A stretch of DNA of 64,000 bases, taken from the NCBI RefSeq assembly GCF_029867415.1, contig NW_026705155.1, positions 310,001-374,000 on the forward strand. Direction: 5' to 3'. Below the pieces are notes generated by a model that saw only the letters and a program-made list of their open reading frames with translations, was not told where the DNA came from and searched no databases. Made by a program: the position numbers and the translations under genes. This DNA is from Vicia villosa (lineage: Eukaryota > Streptophyta > Magnoliopsida > Fabales > Fabaceae). Numbering within the stretch: the stretch's first letter is position 1; each line of letters starts with the position of its first letter. Positions 1-10,356 of this stretch are shown here, one piece after another.

Positions 1-1067
1 GGATTCTGGATCTTACCAATTTTCAAACCATTCTCAATTCTTTCACCAATCCTGACTAGATCGGAGAAACCAGAAGAAACACTACCAACCATTCTCTCAT
101 AGTAATGTCCTTGAAGAGTGTTCATGAACATGTCAACCAGTTCGGATTCAGAAAGTGGTGGATCCACTTGAGCAGCCATTTCTCTCCACCTCTGAGCATA
201 CTCTTTGAATGTCTCATTGGTCCTTTGCACTTGATTTTGAAGTTGCAACCTAGTCGGTGCCATGTCAATGTTATACTGATATTGCTTGAGGAAAGCATCA
301 GACAAATCCTTCCAAGATCGGATTCTATTACGCTCCAAATTCATATACCAGTTTAGAGATGCCCCAGATAAGCTATCTTGGAAGCAGTGAATGAGCAATG
401 AGTCGTTGTGGATGTGAGAAGCCATCTTACGACAATACATGATGATATGGCTCTTCGGACAGCTCAAACCCTTGTACTTCTGGAAGTCGGGAGTCTTGAA
501 CTTAGGAGGGACAACCAGATTAGGAACTAGACACATATCCTCAGCATCCATCCTATAGGCATTAAATCCTTCAATGGCTCGAATTCTTTCCTCAAGGATT
601 TTGTACTTCTCAGCGGATTTCTCAAGGGGTCGAGCTCTTTCAGCAGTTGGTGTTGTTTGCATTTCTGGGTTAGCAGAACGAGTACCACAGAAAGCAGGAA
701 TAGGAATCTCTGTTTGAGAAGGTGGCACATGGAGTGGGAAGACGGGATCAGCCATAGTCATTGCTCCAGAAGTCACGGGTATAGTCCCACCTTGGTTTGG
801 AGCTCCAAGGGTATCAACAGTCATGAAGTTGAATGGCATCCCAAGAGTAGCATTAGTCCTTGCTTGGAACTCAAATGGAGTAGAAGAAGGTGGAACGACC
901 TCAAGTTGGCTAGCAGCAGCTTGGTTACCAACAGCGGGAATCTCTTGTGTAGCAGGAACCCTTTCAGTTCGCAAGGCTTGGATAGCTTCCAGGATAGCAT
1001 CGACCTTAGTTTTCATTTGATCCATCTCTTCTCTAATGGCAGCTTGATCTTGTTCGTAATTCTCCAT
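1..1067 (-). CDS. gag: Gag polyprotein (partial) of a Tat/Ogre-lineage Ty3 retrotransposon
   Basis: On the minus strand an uninterrupted frame starts at ATG 1067 and stays open to the left window edge (355 codons, no stop). I checked every codon of the frame. The N-terminal part is a Gln/Glu-rich helical region starting MENYEQDQAA. A low-complexity Pro/Thr-rich stretch follows. From about residue 190 on there is a retrotransposon Gag core with motifs such as FKTPDFQKYKG, SLSGASLNWY and FKEYAQRWRE. Gag forms the virus-like particle that packages element RNA. The ORF follows a PBS and LTR at 1965-6221, so it is the first ORF of the element; protease and reverse transcriptase would lie outside the window. 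Start choice: first ATG of the open frame, with the helical N-terminus directly after it. The intact frame suggests a young copy. The lineage call rests on Gag style and LTR structure. Confidence 0.85.
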   Translation of the reverse strand, partial: MENYEQDQAAIREEMDQMKTKVDAILEAIQALRTERVPATQEIPAVGNQAAASQLEVVPPSSTPFEFQARTNATLGMPFNFMTVDTLGAPNQGGTIPVTSGAMTMADPVFPLHVPPSQTEIPIPAFCGTRSANPEMQTTPTAERARPLEKSAEKYKILEERIRAIEGFNAYRMDAEDMCLVPNLVVPPKFKTPDFQKYKGLSCPKSHIIMYCRKMASHIHNDSLLIHCFQDSLSGASLNWYMNLERNRIRSWKDLSDAFLKQYQYNIDMAPTRLQLQNQVQRTNETFKEYAQRWREMAAQVDPPLSESELVDMFMNTLQGHYYERMVGSVSSGFSDLVRIGERIENGLKIGKIQN

Positions 1068-1964
1068 GATTCTTCTTCTGTGAGCTCTTGTCAGATATCG
1101 GTGTGGAGGAATCGTCTTGACTGATCTGATGGAGAGAAATAGGTAAGAGTATTGGTAACCATGAATGCACAGGCATGAATGCAAAATGTTAATGATGATG
1201 CAAATGCAACATAAATCAGGATCAAGGATCAAGGCCTCTTGGATAACAACTTCTCATGGTCAATAAGATATGGTCGAATCCTCCAGATTCAGAGGTTCGA
1301 CGTTGCTTTCTGAATAAATAGCTTGTGCATAAGTCAAAGATGGTCAAACCCTCTAGATTCAGAGGTTCGACGTTGATTCTGATAGATAACCTTTGCAAAA
1401 GTCACATAAGGTCAAACCTCCAGATTCAGAGGTTCGACGTTGATTATGATAGATAGTCTGAACGGTTTAAGGTAGGATGGAGGCATGTTTTCCTGCAAAA
1501 CAAAATTCCCAACCCCTCTCACAGGTAGGATCTAGTATATGGTAGGTCAAAAAGCCAACAGAGGATTGAAAGTAGGCGCAATCATACGATATTGCCTCGT
1601 TCAACCAAGCTCTGCCCGTGGATACATGATCGGATCAATCAGACATACGTCTTCTGTCCGTCATGGCCACTCTATTCCTAGTTCCTAAGGTATCACTCAT
1701 GGCCTGGGTATTGGGCCTTTTACCTCATAGAACATCCCACCCAACCTGCAAACAGAGAGAAAACATGTGGCCCCCACGGGGACCCATAATATAGTCCAGA
1801 TGCATGCGGAAAGTAAACATGATATGCAAACAGGAAATAGACATGATATACAAACATATATACAAAATGTAAACACATAAACAAATAAATAAACACCCAA
1901 AGAAAAGAAACAAACAAAGGCTAGGATCGACTTGCTAAGAATGGACCAGCAAAGGTCTATCACA
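1068..1964 (-). other. Leader between PBS and gag of the Tat/Ogre-like element
   Basis: About 0.9 kb of leader separates the primer-binding site from the gag ATG. No convincing ORF is present, so the additional ORF1 described upstream of gag in classical Ogre elements is absent or much reduced here. The leader holds a triplicated ~70 bp repeat (1262-1462) and is otherwise unremarkable. Confidence 0.6.
1262..1462 (-). repeat. Three ~70 bp direct repeats in the retrotransposon leader
   Basis: A block containing CCAGATTCAGAGGTTCGACG or close variants recurs three times, with starts near 1272, 1342 and 1410. Each copy contains a near-palindrome (CTAGATTCAG in the middle copy). The position in the leader RNA would allow a structural or packaging role, but that is speculative. 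Confidence 0.75.
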
Positions 1965-1984
1965 TCCCCAGCAGAGTCGCCAGC
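1965..1984 (-). promoter_or_regulatory. Primer-binding site of the Tat/Ogre-like element
   Basis: Directly after the LTR 3' end (CA at 1985) the minus strand reads GCTGGCGACTCTGCTGGGGA. It begins one base after the LTR and has the TGG start of a site pairing with a tRNA CCA end. Ogre elements are reported to use tRNA-Arg; I could not verify the tRNA here. Confidence 0.65.
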
Positions 1985-2689
1985 TGTCGCACGCTCGCGA
2001 AAATAAACAGAGTCGCCACCAATATATTTATCCCAAAGAGGGAAAGGAATATCAGAAAACCTGGAATAAGGATAAGAGAAGGTCTTTCGACCAGAGATAG
2101 GGTACGGGAGTCGGTTACGCGAGGGGAAGGTGCTAGCACCCCTCACGCCCATCGTACTCGATGGTATCCGCCTATGTTTGTTGCTATCTAAAGGGTGTAT
2201 AAATCTAAAGTTTAATTACTAAGGGAATGCATGCAAATGAAAGAAGAAGAAACACGGGGAAAATAAGGTTTTTAAATAATTGTGCTCGCTTAGGCCCCGC
2301 GACCTAATGCCTACGTATCCTTTTCAGGAATCAGAGCGCCGTAGTTCGGCTCTTTAGTTTTTGTTTGTTCTTGTGTTTTTTAGTTGAACAGTTACATTCG
2401 CACTCCGCTGCTCGACCTCTGGAGTCTTAAGCTGGGAATGGAGCGGAAATAACGTGTCCGATTAAGAGAAAGAATGCCCTGAAGGCAAGAGAAAGAATGC
2501 CTCGGAGGCAAGAGAGAAAAGAGATTGGTTTGTGTCTTTTATGTGTGATTTCATGATGGACGAAAACCTACTACAAGGCATCGCATCACTTCCTCACTTT
2601 GATTAGCTCTGAGCCTTTATTAGATATTTTGAAGTGTTTTTGGTTGGGTGTCTTTTAAGGGAAATTAATTTGTGACTTAGATCATACCA

Positions 2690-2995
2690 AAAAGAGTTTT
2701 GTTTTGCATATTTAGAGAAAGCACATCGAGGCCTACGCCACAATCGTTTCTCTAAATAACGGTTAAGAAATACATCGAGGTTTCACACCTCAATCATTTC
2801 TTCTCCGCTAAGTAAAGGAGATACAAAAAAGAGTTCTTTTGTGAATGTTTAGAGAATGCACATCGAGGCCTACACCACGATCGTTTCTCTAAACAACGGT
2901 TAAGAAATACATCGAGGCTTCACACCTCAATCATTTCTTCTCCGCTAAGTAGGAAAGAACATACATCAAGGCCTACGCCTCAATCATTTCTTTCT
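2690..2995. repeat. Tandem hairpin repeats in the R/U5 part of the Tat/Ogre LTR
   Basis: A 137 bp unit is present twice (starts near 2711 and 2848) plus a partial third. Each unit contains two short inverted repeats, for example AGAGAAA...TTTCTCT around CATCGAGGCCTAC, and AGAAAT...ATTTCT around GAGGTTTCACACCTC. In all, five stem-loops line up in about 300 bp. They lie downstream of the TATA box and so would be transcribed. Confidence 0.75.
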
Positions 2996-4080
2996 TACTA
3001 TGAAATATAGTAACGGTATGATCTTCATCGATATTTATTAAGTATTTTAAAAGTTGAAAAGAAAAAGGGGAGGAAACTAGCCTAAAATGAATAACTAGCC
3101 TAAGTGTTATGAAAGGGGATTCCTAAATCCTAATGTTATCATGGTCTCTACCTAAAGTTAGGAGTAAATGAACGAGATTACAAGCACAAGCAAAGATCAA
3201 AATTACAAGTAAAAATTACAAGTAAACAATGATACAAAATTAGTGTAAAATGGCTAACATAAACACTTGAAAATATGGTACAAGACATGAAAGTGAACAA
3301 TGCAAAATAGTACAAAAATCGAATTTAGAATACTATTATTTTTATGGTTTTTTTATGAGAGGAATTGAGTTCTAATCAAGTAAAAGACTAAAGCAAATAG
3401 CCTAAAACTAATATTTTTATGATCATTTTTTTATATGTCAAAATCTATGTACTAAAGTCTTAAAATTAATAGGAAAAAATCAGTTTTTATTCACTAAAAA
3501 GAAATGGCAAAGAAAACTAATAGAACCTAAAAATATTAATGGAAACAAAGTAAACAGAGGGGTGTGAATCTGAAAAATTCGTATGGCCCAAAGAAGTTTT
3601 ATTGTGACAGTTTTCTCTTATGTCAAAAATGAAGACAATGGGCCAGGGGTGTGTGCTAGCAGTTACGGCCCAATAGAGTTTATTAGTATTCAGATTAGTC
3701 CAAATTATCACAACTTTAATCAACAATTAATGACATTAAATCAGAGACTGAATTTCTGTTAACATTCTCCATTAACTTAATTAATTCATTCTGTTAATTA
3801 ATAATAGAAAACAAATTGAAATGAAAAAGAAAAATAAATTGAAATGAAAAAAGAAAAGGGATTAGGGTTAGAACCTTGCGTCGTTCCCCCTTCCCTACTC
3901 GTCTCTCACTCTCGCGAATGGCGCACCTGAGCGGCGCCGGAGAAATTCACCCTCTCCGATCGGCCATCCACCAACGACACCACTCAATATCTCTCTTCGC
4001 ACCCTCAATCTCGGCAAAGAACTCTTCTCCTCTCACGAGCAAGATGAAGCGGCGGCGGTGATTCTGCCCTTCTTCTCCGA

Positions 4081-4142
4081 TCAAACTCTCTATCGCCGTC
4101 ACGAAACAACCATCAAACTCTCTATCGCCGTCACGAAACAAC
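4081..4142. repeat. 32 bp direct repeat (2 copies) in the Tat/Ogre LTR
   Basis: TCAAACTCTCTATCGCCGTC and the following ACGAAACAAC are repeated with a 32 bp period (starts 4081 and 4113). This is a simple local duplication inside the LTR. Confidence 0.8.
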
Positions 4143-4910
4143 CGCGAGACAACAATTCTCTCGTCTCTTCGTCTCCGATTCAGATCCTCCGCCTCATCAT
4201 CATCGATTGCCTCGCACTCTTCCTCTTCATGAACGACGCGCGGAGAGTCTCACCGTCTCCGATCAAAACTCCGGCCAACGCCATGAACAAGCTCTCGTTT
4301 CTGCCCTCTCGTTTCTGTTAGCCTTTTTTCTGACGATTTTGTTGACTAATTGAGGTGATTGAAGGATTGAGGATTGGATATTGAAGGAGATGGAAGAAGC
4401 TTCGATGAATGAGGATTGAAGGTTGTTGATGTGTTTGGCTATGGTGATTGGAGGTTTGATTGAATGATGAAGGTGGTGATGGTTTGTGAATGATGAAGAT
4501 TGAGTTGTGCAGAATGATGGAGTGAAGTGAAGTCGTGAAGAAGCTGATGCAGATTGAAAAACCAGTGGAGGATTTGTAGGTTGATGAGGTGATGAAGATT
4601 AAAGAAGATAGGGTTTTTGAGAGTGAAGGTTTAGAGATTTTGAGGGGAAGAAGATGGAAATTGGAGTGTGAAGCGATGAAGATGATGGAGAGTTGAACTT
4701 TGATGAATGATGAAGATGGAAATGGTGCGGAGATAGTGAATTGAGAGTGAAAGTCCAGAAGGAAGAATGGTGGAGAGAAGGTAAAGATGGTGGAGAGTTA
4801 TGGAGGAATTGAAGAAAATGGTTGAAGAGAAGTGAATTCTGGAGAGTGTGAAGAAAATGGAGAGGAAAATGAAGAATGAATGGCGAGAGCTTTGAATGAA
4901 GGAGGAGCAG

Positions 4911-4921
4911 AGTATATATAG
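4911..4921 (-). promoter_or_regulatory. TATA box in the Tat/Ogre LTR
   Basis: The minus strand reads CCTATATATACTC about 1.3 kb inside the LTR from its 5' end, followed by CT-rich sequence. This is the only strong TATA-like signal I see on the coding strand of the LTR, and it would place U3 at about 4890-6221. Confidence 0.5.
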
Positions 4922-6221
4922 GTTTCAGGTTAGTCACCCTTCTCCATTTCTTCTGTTATGATTCTGTTGGAGTCAGTTGAATCTCTTAGAGGTGGTTATT
5001 GGTAGTTACAAGACTGTTTTTTCTGTTATGATGAGCTGGCAGGTAGTTATAGAATTGGTTTTTGTGGTTGAGAAATCTGTTAGTGATCATTAGTTGCCAA
5101 CTGAATGTGTGAATTAGCTAGGGTCATATTTGGATGGTTTCTGTTAATGAATATATGCAAGGCTGTGGGTTTTGTTTGAAGGTGTATGGATTTGGTTTTG
5201 GGAGAATTCACATAGGATTGCAGGGTCTGACTTCTGGATTTTTTTGCATCTTTTTTGGACTGTGTTTAGAACTTATGATGGTCTGCTAATATTAATGCTT
5301 TGCCATTTGTTTTTGTATTGCAGCTGGAAGGATCTCGGTAAAGGCGCTTGCATTCCAGTCTGAATTATAATAATGATGAGCTGAAGTGTAAAAGCATTAG
5401 TAATTATCCTGGCAGTTAGATAACATAGGACAGTAGTTTGAGCATGTACTGTCAGTAGGTTATAACCCTCATTATATACATTTTTTGATTGTATGTGAAT
5501 TTTCTTGCAATATGATGTAGTGGTAATGGCCCTGTGAGGTATTTTGAATATATGTATAATTTGACATTTGAGAATGGACACTTGATTTTTGGTTTTGATG
5601 AACATTTGAAATTAACTTGAAATCTCGATAACTTTGAATGAGAAATGATGAGAAATGTTTGAACTTGAACGGTGTTGACTCGAATGATGTTGTCTTATAC
5701 TTTGAAATATGATGAATTTTGCTTTTGTAATCAAGACTCCAAGCAATTCAATACCTTAATCCAACTAACTTCACACATTGAGAACTCTTGGCCATAAGTA
5801 GTATTTGAAATGAATAATTATGACATTAGTCAGAACTTAACTCAAATTTCTAAGTTCACTTGCATAGAAAGTTCACAAGCAGATTCTTTGATCAAGATGA
5901 CCTCTTATTTTGAAATAATTTGATAATAAGTTTAATGCCCCTTTTGCAGCTTGAGAGACGGAAGAAATTCATAATGACTTATTAACACACAACTTCAACT
6001 TCACGAACCCTAAGTAACAATAGAACCAGTTGATTCCTTGCGTAGAGTTGAAATCCGCAAAGTATAGAGAAGTCATTTCTCAACACGATCCTTGATCTAA
6101 GCTTTGAAACTTTTGACGAATAAATGCCATATGCAAATTACATAATGAGGGTATGCCGATGAAATGCAAAGTTTGAGCCAATTAGAAATAAAATTAGATG
6201 GGCAAATTTTGGGGTGCAACA

Positions 6222-6680
6222 CCGCTCGCCAAAGCCCGCCCCGCCAAAACCCGCCGCCCGCCATGCCCGCCCCGCCAAAGCCCGCCGCTCGCCAAAACCC
6301 GCTACTCCTCCAAAACTCACTCTTTTTTTAGTTAATTCTAGTAATTTCAATTCTTGATGGTTTATTTTATATATTTATTTATAAATATATGTAATATTTT
6401 TTAAGTAAATTTGTTAAAAAATTACTTTTATAAAAAATTGTTTAAAAAATAAGTGAAAAGTTTAATTAAAAAGTAAAAAAAAAGCCTATTAATCTATTAA
6501 AAAATATATAAATAAAAATAGGCGGGTAAGCCCGCCGCCCGCCAACCCGCCGTCTTGGCGGGGCGGGCATGAATTTTATGCCCATTTTACTTGGCGGGCA
6601 TGCCCACCCCGCTCGTTTATTGGCGGGCATAAGGCGGGGCGGGCGGCGGGCGGGGCGGACGGCCCGTTTTGCCACCCCTA
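6222..6680. mobile_element. hAT-like non-autonomous element remnant, GC-rich CCCGCC repeats
   Basis: Immediately outside the Ogre-type LTR lie two dense CCCGCC/GGCGGG blocks (6222-6300 and 6520-6665), separated by AT-rich DNA. The right end reads TTTTGCCACCCCTA, the complement of a TAGGGGTGGCAAAA terminus of the kind seen in plant hAT-like elements. The next 8 bp (AACACATG) resemble the uninterrupted tandem-unit sequence at the same point (TACACATG), as expected of an 8 bp target duplication. The left end lies beyond the Ogre insertion, so superfamily assignment is tentative. No ORF. Confidence 0.5.
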
Positions 6681-8531
6681 AACACATGCATTAAAAAATT
6701 ATGATTTACTATTCAACTTGCCAAAAATAATTGTGATTTATGTTCTGTGTTGCTGTAATACAACACATAACCTGCATGCACATTATTTAAATAGCAGACT
6801 CTTTCTTTTAGAGATAAATCATACTTCATTAATTGATCTGGCTTTCATTTGTATTGCAACGATATTCAATTCTTTTTTTTTTCATCATCACTCCTGATAC
6901 CTGATAAATGAGTATGTAAAATTTATAGAATGCTCATGTTTCAATAATTCAACAAAATACATTAGCATTCCAACTTACCAATTGAAGGTTTTAGTAGCAA
7001 ACTTTAATAAACTATTATGTTTTGTTGTAATGTTATCATTCAGTACTTCACTTTTACAAGATTCCAGCCTTATAATAAGATCACAATATGCATTTAGTTT
7101 TGTTGTGTTCCAATATTTTACAAACAAAAAAAAACTATGATACTTGGTATAAATTATAGTAGACATTAACCATATGTTAATTCTCTCTTTTACAAAGGTG
7201 TTAAGTTTAGTTTTTAGATTATCAATTAACTAATTGTGTGTAAGGATGGTAACCAATTAGGTTCTAACCGTCATCACTTTTTAAATTATGAAATATTAAC
7301 TTTTATATAACTTTTATTAATCAAACATATTATTATATTTTATTTAAAATTATATTAAATTTTGTTAATAAATTATGTTACATCTACTACTACTATTTAT
7401 AGTAAATAAGGATTTTATTTCAACAATTTTTTTAATGAAAATTTTCATGTTAATAATAATATGTCAATAATAAAAATATGTTATATACTATCATAATTGA
7501 TAAATTACAATATTAAAAAATAAAAAATTCTAAAAATTTAAATATATTTTCTAAACTAATTAATAAATTGATCATTATAAATATATTTATTTTTATAAAA
7601 ATAATATAAGTATACTTTAACCACTCCGGATGCAATTCCCACTTACATCAATATGAATTGGATTATTTATTGATGCATATATTATTGTTGTACGTGATGA
7701 GATTTATAGCTTCTTCGTAGATATTCTATTGAAAAATTTATTCAAAGCAATTCACAATAATGTTTCTTGATATGCATTAAGATAAGACACACAACATTTA
7801 AAATTTCATTTTGTATTAATAATATAAATTTTACAGTATTGTATTAATTTTAGTGATATTTAACCAATTATTTAAGATAGAAATGAACTTATCAGTGTAG
7901 ATACACGGGTAACTACCACCATAATACATTTTTTCGGACATTAATTCATTTTTATTCGAATATTCACTATTTATATGGGTCACTACCACCATAATACCTT
8001 TCTTATGTGAAATTTATCACTGAAACTCATTACTTTCACGGGCCGATATTGTCATAATACTTTTTTTATTTTAAGCAATAACACTTCTAAGTATTAACCA
8101 TGAAATCATAAAGGTATATTTTCTCATTCACGCTATATTCATATTTGTTTATCCCAATAAATAGACATTGTTGCCTACAATTTTAACTCTTTGTATAATC
8201 CAAACATTATTTTTGCTTTGGACTAATTCATACATCTATTACTCCATGTTTAATTTCTCAATAACACTTTCATTCAAATTTCAATATTAATTTTTCTAAT
8301 TCTTTTCAGATTTCTTTGGTACACTTCAATCTAAGATGTCATATACAATCTAAGTTCTTTTGAAGACACTTTTTGCCTATTGCATTTTCAACTTCTTCTT
8401 TTTTTAAAATAGTTACTATATATAGCTTAATTACATCTATATTATGTTTTATAAATTTTAATTTAACATTTTTCATTCGAGTATTTAAACTTCGAGTTTG
8501 TAATACATTATTCATCTTAAGATTTGAATTT

Positions 8532-8560
8532 CCCGTGCGGACGCACGGGTCTTCTACTAG
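8532..8560 (+). mobile_element. Helitron-type 3' terminus, copy A
   Basis: CCCGTGCG-GA-CGCACGGG forms a perfect 8 bp stem with a 2 nt loop (8532-8549). It is followed 7 nt later by CTAG (8557-8560) and then T. A GC hairpin about 10 nt before a CTRR end inserted before T is the hallmark of Helitron 3' ends. I could not identify the matching 5' TC end. Confidence 0.65.
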
Positions 8561-8980
8561 TTAACTTCATAAAAGTCATTATCACATGTGTAACTAGAGG
8601 AGAAATAATTTTGATAAAATAAAATTCTTTCCTTTGATAAATCACTTAAATCAGTCAATCAACGTTTACAAAGTGAATATTTACCTTCTTCATAAAATTG
8701 AATCTATCTTCATCAAAGGTTTTGTAAATAGGTCATCCTATTGAAGACCTTTATCAATAAAATTAATATGTAAGACTATTTGAGTTAATTCAAGGATGCA
8801 AGCGATGATGTTGAAAGTTGAAACAAATTGGTTCTTAGATCGTGTTTGAATTTATTTATTTTGGTTTATCTACTCTTATAAGTACTTGTGAGACTATTTG
8901 AGAGAACATCTTATGATATGTTTAAGCTCTCTAAGATAACTTATCAACAAACTATAGCATATATTGTGGTATTACTTCAG

Positions 8981-9890
8981 GTTACATCAAGGAGAAATAG
9001 TTCATCAAAAGAAAATGCTTCTGGTGGTGACAGGTCTAAGGTATTGTAAGACTTATTTATATAAGTTCTTTTTAGTTGGAAGCATCTTTTCCTTACAACT
9101 CTTATGGCTCATGATAACACTTCTATTTTATCTTTTTCAGGTTTTTCCTGCATCTTTATTTTTATCATTTCTATTTTTTTTCTGAGCTGAACAACATTAC
9201 TTTTATTAAACTTATTGCTAATCTTTATTGACACAATCATAATTTTATATCATATGTTATATATCAGGTGGTAAATTGGTTTATTAATGTGTGTGTGTCT
9301 TTGGAAACCAATGGTTGAGGAAATATACGAAGCCGAGTTTGGTGATTCTAATATAAATTGGTTCATCCAGGCTTTATTCATTTTTTTTCCTTTCAAATTG
9401 TATTTATATTATATAATTAGATCTTTCAAATTTTTTGCTTCTGCGTTGCTTTGAAAACACTCTGTGATTTCTAAAGTTTTCAAACAAATGCTTAACTTTT
9501 GTTTAATAACCGTGAATTATTAAAGCTAGGAAAGGAAGGGATACTTTGTAAGTTGTGTCTACTCCTTCTTGTATGAAGTTCTGTTGGTAAAAGCCTAAGA
9601 GCTATTCTACATGATTTGAACTTTAATTTGGCCTTTCAAGCGACATACTTGAAATACAATTAAATCAAGATCTGATAGAAAAAAATGCTGATTTAAGAGA
9701 ATTATTCAGATCAATGCAGGTTCGTTGCTGATTTATAATTGTTATTATTTGCTGAAAATTCTACTTGCTAAAATTCTAATTGTTGAAGTTCATCGATTGC
9801 TGAAGATCAATGCAGGTGCGTTGCTGATCTCATTTGTCCCTCTGGTGCAGAGTTCATCTGCTGCGTATCGCTGGAGGAATTTCAAACTGA
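8981..9890 (+). pseudogene. Exon-like captured gene segments, copy A
   Basis: Three short open segments look like exons. At 8981-9040, exactly 20 codons (VTSRRNSSSKENASGGDRSK) lie between ACTTCAG and a GTATTG donor. At 9299-9370 the frame gives LWKPMVEEIYEAEFGDSNIN and ends at a CAG. At 9651-9719 the frame gives EIQLNQDLIEKNADLRELFR up to CAATGCAG|GTTCGT. The remaining sequence is T-rich and intron-like. The same segments recur in B (about 27580-28480), C (48810-49705) and D (53215-54110). I do not recognise the parent gene. There is no continuous ORF, so this is a captured fragment or a decayed host gene. Confidence 0.4.
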
Positions 9891-10351
9891 GGTAATTATA
9901 TAGTAAGCATTCATTTCGTAAGATATCACTATTGGTGCAATGGTTTTTATTGGTGTATTGGTTTTTATGCTTGAGATAAATTCAGTGCTTATAGTTCAAA
10001 ATTTAACCTTATTTCCCAAATCAGTGCTTTGGTCTTTCTCATATCTAGGTTCTAGATTTTTGTTCTGTTCAAAACTCTCCTTCTCTCTTTAATGACTTTC
10101 ATCTTTCCTGTATTTTACTTTAAATGTGTTTTCTTCATTTTACATGTTTATGTTTTTGGTTCTTGCTTTTGAATTAAAAGATTCAACCTTTTGAACACTT
10201 CATGAGTTCTTGCTTTTAAATGTTTAATCTCCAACATGAACTTTCCTATGATGTTTAGGTCAAGTCTCTATGATGTTTCAAATGAGTTGTTTTTGCACTT
10301 TTCTGCTTTCTGTTCTTGCTTTTGAATTAAAATATTCAACATTTTAACATG

Positions 10352-10356
10352 AGTTA
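10352..10356. repeat. Left target-site duplication of the Athila element (AGTTA)
   Basis: AGTTA here pairs with AGTTC at 24522-24526 (4 of 5 bases). The intact sites in units C and D read AGTTC and AGTCC, so the left copy probably carries a C-to-A change. Confidence 0.7.

Larger units (their letters stand above)
1985..6221 (-). mobile_element. 5' LTR (4237 bp) of the Tat/Ogre-like element
   Basis: On the minus strand the LTR begins TGTTGCACCCCAAAATTTGC at 6221 and ends GCGAGCGTGCGACA at 1985, immediately before the PBS. Multi-kilobase LTRs are typical of Ogre-type elements. A block just inside the 3' end (complement of about 2098-2163) matches the equivalent block of the solo LTR at 23987-24053, including CGAGTACGATGG and CGACTCCCG. 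Both LTRs also carry a TACGTAGGCA motif. It contains a TATA box, hairpin repeats and a GA-rich segment. The 3' LTR is outside the window, so the element's age cannot be estimated. Confidence 0.85.
6681..10356 (+). repeat. Tandem ~4.4 kb unit, copy A (5' part missing)
   Basis: Copy A aligns with units B-E from the motif GATTTACTATTCAACTTGCC (near 6702) to ACATTTTAACATGAGTT at its end. It starts where the hAT-like remnant ends, so the RPA/AGPase-like part of this unit is not in the window. It ends at the Athila insertion; the last five bases AGTTA pair with AGTTC at 24522. It contains an AT-rich 7200-8500 stretch without genes, a Helitron-type terminus near 8560 and exon-like segments at 8981-9890. 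Confidence 0.85.

Noticed and set aside
1697..2152. 151-codon minus frame across the Ogre LTR end and PBS
   Set aside because: It crosses the LTR/PBS border and the leader; composition is not protein-like.
4599..4937. 112-codon minus frame rich in Leu/His/Ser
   Set aside because: By-product of the GA-rich segment of the LTR; low complexity and overlapping the TATA region.
8532..8549. GC hairpin as a transcription terminator or a palindromic promoter element
   Set aside because: Position relative to CTAG|T and repetition in each unit fit a Helitron end better; bacterial-type terminators do not apply in a plant nuclear genome.
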